Shown here: positions 5,103-7,196 of the stretch, piece by piece
Position numbering within the stretch: position 1 is the stretch's first letter
Layout of the letters: each line of letters opens with the position of its first letter
Assembly (NCBI GenBank): GCA_038259365.1
Contig: JBBSOW010000143.1
Span: 1 to 7,196, forward strand
Length of the DNA stretch: 7,196 nt
Direction: 5' to 3'
DNA from: JBBSOW01 sp038259365
GTDB taxonomy: Bacteria > Actinomycetota > Actinomycetes > Propionibacteriales > Propionibacteriaceae
Program-made: the position numbers and the translations under genes
The notes under the pieces: model-generated
Database searches by the model: none
Seen by the model: only the letters and a program-made list of their open reading frames with translations
What the model was told of the DNA's origin: nothing

Positions 5103-6353
5103 CTAGCGGACCTGTCCCGCACCGGTAAGGAGGTACTTCGTCGAGGTCAACTCCGCGAGCCCCATCGGCCCCCGCGCGTGCAGCTTTTGGGTGGAGATGC
5201 CGATCTCGGCCCCGAAGCCGAACTCGCCACCGTCGACGAACCGGCTGGAGGTGTTGACCAGCACCGCCGCGGCGTCCACCTCTGCCTGGAACCGCTCCGC
5301 CGAGGCGAGCGAGCCGGTGACGATCGTCTCGGAGTGGCCGGTGCTGTGGCGGCGGATGTGTGCCAGCGCCGTGTCCAGATCGGGCACGACGCGCGCGCTG
5401 AGATCCAGGGTGAGCGCCTCGGCGTCGAAATCGGCCTCTCGCGCGGGGGTTACCCGCGGATCGGCCGCCGTGAACGCGTCATCGCCGTGGATCGTGACCC
5501 CGGCCTCGTGCAGCGCGGGGATGACCCGCGCGAGGAACTCATCGGCCACGCGCTCGTGCACGAGGAGGGTCTCGAGCGCGTTGCACACCGAGGGGCGTTG
5601 GGCCTTGGCGTTGAGGATGATCTCGATGGCCTGGTGTTGATCGGCGGACTCGTCGACGAAGAGGTGGCAGTTCCCGGTACCGGTCTCGATCACGGGCACC
5701 TGCGATCCCGTCACCACGGCCTGGATCAGCCCTGCGCCCCCGCGCGGGATCAGCACGTCCACCAGTCCTCGGGCCCGCATCAGCTCCGTCGTGACCTCCC
5801 GGCCGCCCTCGACCAGCTGCACGGCGTCGGCGGGAAGGTTGGCCGCCTCCAGCCCGGTGCGCAGGGCCGCGACGACGGCGCGGTTGGAGTCGACGGCCGA
5901 GGAGGATCCGCGCAGCAGCGCCGCGTTGCCCGACTTCAGGCACAACCCGGCGGCGTCGGCAGTCACGTTGGGGCGGGCCTCGTAGATGATGCCGACGACC
6001 CCGAACGGCACCCGGACCTGACGCACCTGGACGCCGTTGGGGTTGGTCCAGCCGCGGACCACGTCGCCCACGGGATCGGGGAGCTCGGCGACCTGACGCA
6101 GCCCGCTCACCATGGCGACGACTCGTTCCGGGGTCAAGCGCAGCCGGTCCACCAGCGCGTCGGCCGTACCGGCGTCCTCGGCCCGGTGTACGTCTGCCGC
6201 GTTGGCGTCGAGCACGTCGCGTTCGGCGGCGGCCAACGCGGCGGCCATCGCGGCCAGCCCGGCGTCCTTACGCGCCCGCGACAGTCCGGCCAGCTGGCGA
6301 GACGCCTCTTGGGCGCGTTCGGCCTGGGTCTGGAAGGCCCTGGGGTCGCTCAT
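5103..6353 (-). CDS. proA: Glutamate-5-semialdehyde dehydrogenase (gamma-glutamyl phosphate reductase) ProA
   Basis: This 416-residue cytosolic aldehyde-dehydrogenase-fold enzyme reduces gamma-glutamyl phosphate with NADPH to glutamate-5-semialdehyde, the second step of proline synthesis. Clear family motifs are VPFGVVGIIYEARPNVT (115-131), SGNAALLRGSSSA (141-153), IPRGGAGLI (202-210) and AQRPSVCNALETLLVH (251-266). C257 in that last motif is the predicted catalytic thiol. VNTSSRFVDGGEFGFGAEIG follows at 366-385, then ISTQKLHARGPMGL. The ATG at 6353 is chosen over an in-frame ATG at 6389 for two reasons. It gives the usual length of about 417 residues with MSDP leading into the first helix, and a good leaderless promoter lies directly upstream. 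It is the first gene of the minus-strand operon. The glutamate kinase gene proB is not beside it in this window; a DUF222 gene is. Confidence 0.96.
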   Translation of the reverse strand: MSDPRAFQTQAERAQEASRQLAGLSRARKDAGLAAMAAALAAAERDVLDANAADVHRAEDAGTADALVDRLRLTPERVVAMVSGLRQVAELPDPVGDVVRGWTNPNGVQVRQVRVPFGVVGIIYEARPNVTADAAGLCLKSGNAALLRGSSSAVDSNRAVVAALRTGLEAANLPADAVQLVEGGREVTTELMRARGLVDVLIPRGGAGLIQAVVTGSQVPVIETGTGNCHLFVDESADQHQAIEIILNAKAQRPSVCNALETLLVHERVADEFLARVIPALHEAGVTIHGDDAFTAADPRVTPAREADFDAEALTLDLSARVVPDLDTALAHIRRHSTGHSETIVTGSLASAERFQAEVDAAAVLVNTSSRFVDGGEFGFGAEIGISTQKLHARGPMGLAELTSTKYLLTGAGQVR

Positions 6354-6360
6354 GAGCACC

Positions 6361-6389
6361 ACAGTAATGGTTTTCCACATATCTGCCAT
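6361..6389 (-). promoter_or_regulatory. Candidate leaderless promoter of proA and its operon
   Basis: On the minus strand, -35 ATGGCA (6384-6389, four of six consensus positions) and -10 TACTGT (6361-6366) are separated by exactly 17 nt. The -10 ends 7 nt before the ATG at 6353, so the transcript would begin at or one base before the start codon. There is no Shine-Dalgarno sequence, consistent with a leaderless mRNA. If correct, the in-frame ATG at 6389 lies upstream of the transcript. Confidence 0.5.
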
Positions 6390-6400
6390 CCCTCTAGTGT

Positions 6401-6416
6401 TCGAATATCCGTTCGA
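6401..6416. promoter_or_regulatory. LexA-binding (SOS) box
   Basis: TCGAATATCCGTTCGA matches the actinobacterial/mycobacterial SOS consensus TCGAAC-N4-GTTCGA at 11 of 12 fixed positions; the sixth base is T instead of C. It sits immediately before the -10 (6418-6423) of the DUF222 gene, so bound LexA should block that promoter. DNA damage should therefore induce it. The box lies 11 bp upstream of the proA -35 element and is less likely to control proA. Several 13E12-family genes of Mycobacterium tuberculosis are known to carry LexA sites, which supports the reading. Confidence 0.8.
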
Positions 6417-6417
6417 T

Positions 6418-6423
6418 TAAGAT
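6418..6423 (+). promoter_or_regulatory. -10 element of the DUF222 gene, leaderless
   Basis: TAAGAT lies 6 nt before the ATG at 6430, placing the transcription start on the start codon. No good -35 is seen at 16-18 nt (6394-6401), a region that runs into the LexA box. The AGAGG just before the ATG is only 1 nt away, too close to act as a normal ribosome-binding site. Confidence 0.5.
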
Positions 6424-6429
6424 AGAGGC

Positions 6430-7196
6430 ATGGCAACAGTCGCAGATCTCGAAGCCCCGGCAAGAGCCGGGCTGCTCGACGCCGGGTCGATTGATTGCCT
6501 GGAGGCGTTGTTTCGTCGTGACCGGATTGGTGAGCCCGAGGCCGCCGCCGCGTTGCACGCCATCGACCATACGATCAACCGGCTGCAGGGGCTGCGGTTG
6601 AAAGTAGTCGCGGCGTCGACGCGCTCCCAGGCCGGTGCCGCGGACGGGCTGGTCGGCGTGGGTGCGTGGGTGGCCCGGGAATCCCTGCTGGGCGGGGCCG
6701 AGGCGGCGCGGAGCGTCCGGTTGGCCTCCTCGTTGGAGACGCTGCCGCACGCCGGTGGCGCGTTGGCGGACGGGCTGATCAGCGTCCAGCACGCCGAGGT
6801 GATCGCGACCGCCACGAAGCAACTTCCAGCGGACTTGTCCCCCGTGGAGCGTGTTCGGGTGGAGACGGCGTTGACCGAGCAGGCCAAAACGGTGGATCCG
6901 GCGACGCTGCGGAAGGCGTCGCGGCGGGCGGTGGAGATCGCGGGCCGCACGGTCACCGAGGCCGACGCCCACGAGAACCAGGTGGTGCGCGCGGCCGAGG
7001 AGGTCGCGTTGGCGAAGACAAGACTGTCGATGCACGACAACGACGACGGCACCACCACCGGCCATTTCACGGTCCCGACCTTCGCCGGATCGATCCTGCG
7101 CAAGGCGGTCCAACAGATCACCGCGCCCCGTCGGGCCGCGCTGCGTACCGCCCACGAGGACGGCCGCACCTGGACCAGGACCGACGATCATGCCGC
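6430..7196 (+). CDS. DUF222 domain protein, probable HNH endonuclease of the 13E12 repeat family (C-terminus cut by window edge)
   Basis: An ATG at 6430 opens 255 uninterrupted codons that run off the right edge. The translated part has the DUF222 pattern: an N-terminal helix region (1-65), VGVGAWVARESLLGGAEAARSVRLAS (75-100), LADGLISVQHAEVIATA (112-128), a helix ending VDPATLRKASRRAVEI (155-170) and DDGTTTGHFTVPTFAGSILRKAV (205-226). In this family a C-terminal HNH nuclease domain normally follows at about residue 300-400; it is outside the window, so nuclease function is inferred. Members are abundant, multi-copy and variably placed in actinobacterial genomes, which suggests mobility. The gene is divergent from proA, has a leaderless -10 element, and lies behind a LexA box, so it is probably induced by DNA damage. 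Confidence 0.88.
   Translation, partial: MATVADLEAPARAGLLDAGSIDCLEALFRRDRIGEPEAAAALHAIDHTINRLQGLRLKVVAASTRSQAGAADGLVGVGAWVARESLLGGAEAARSVRLASSLETLPHAGGALADGLISVQHAEVIATATKQLPADLSPVERVRVETALTEQAKTVDPATLRKASRRAVEIAGRTVTEADAHENQVVRAAEEVALAKTRLSMHDNDDGTTTGHFTVPTFAGSILRKAVQQITAPRRAALRTAHEDGRTWTRTDDHA

Noticed and set aside
5178..6425. Long open frame on the plus strand antisense to proA (about 415 codons).
   Set aside because: It mirrors proA, has Gly/His/Arg-biased composition without any recognisable domain, and is a GC-driven shadow of a clear enzyme gene.
6394..7191. Minus-strand open frame antisense to the DUF222 gene.
   Set aside because: The plus-strand frame gives a recognisable DUF222 domain with an SOS-controlled promoter; the minus frame has biased composition and no family features.

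Overview
The window is GC-rich, densely coded DNA of the kind seen in high-GC Actinobacteria. It carries a housekeeping block on the minus strand (proA, a tiny membrane protein, nadD, rsfS and a histidine phosphatase). It also carries a tRNA-Ala(GGC) with no encoded CCA, an actinobacterial-type LexA (SOS) box, a DUF222/13E12-family gene and several start codons that look leaderless. A Nocardioidaceae-like or Mycobacteriales-like host would fit. The genus cannot be fixed from this sequence alone.

Layout from left to right. At 1-282 (minus) lies the N-terminal part of a winged-helix regulator, cut by the window edge. A 192-nt divergent spacer follows; it holds a GC-only heptamer tandem repeat flanked by two candidate promoters. 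At 475-1083 (plus) is a 202-residue protein I do not recognise. It converges on a tRNA-Ala gene (1275-1347, minus) that has its own promoter and a strong intrinsic terminator. At 1493-2965 (minus) is a complete group II PLP-dependent amino-acid decarboxylase, probably an accessory gene. The 156-nt gap upstream of it includes two tandem 24-bp repeats, the first of which begins on the stop codon of the histidine phosphatase.

From 6353 down to 3122 (all minus) runs the likely operon proA - 44-residue membrane protein - nadD - rsfS - histidine phosphatase. Junctions are tight: a 9-nt gap, a 1-nt TGATG overlap, a 90-nt gap with a strong Shine-Dalgarno site, and a 4-nt GTGA overlap. The products serve proline biosynthesis, NAD biosynthesis, ribosome silencing and a phosphatase related to mycobacterial glucosyl-3-phosphoglycerate phosphatase. 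They share genome neighbourhood rather than one pathway.

At the right end, divergent from proA, is a DUF222 (13E12-family, usually HNH nuclease) gene cut by the window edge. The 76-nt spacer between them contains a near-consensus LexA box overlapping the nuclease-gene promoter, plus a separate leaderless promoter for proA. This is the most informative regulatory signal in the window. I found no CRISPR array, no rRNA, no insertion sequence and no clearly novel multi-gene system. The less-explained items are the regulator/202-residue protein pair, the 24-bp tandem repeat and the tiny membrane protein.
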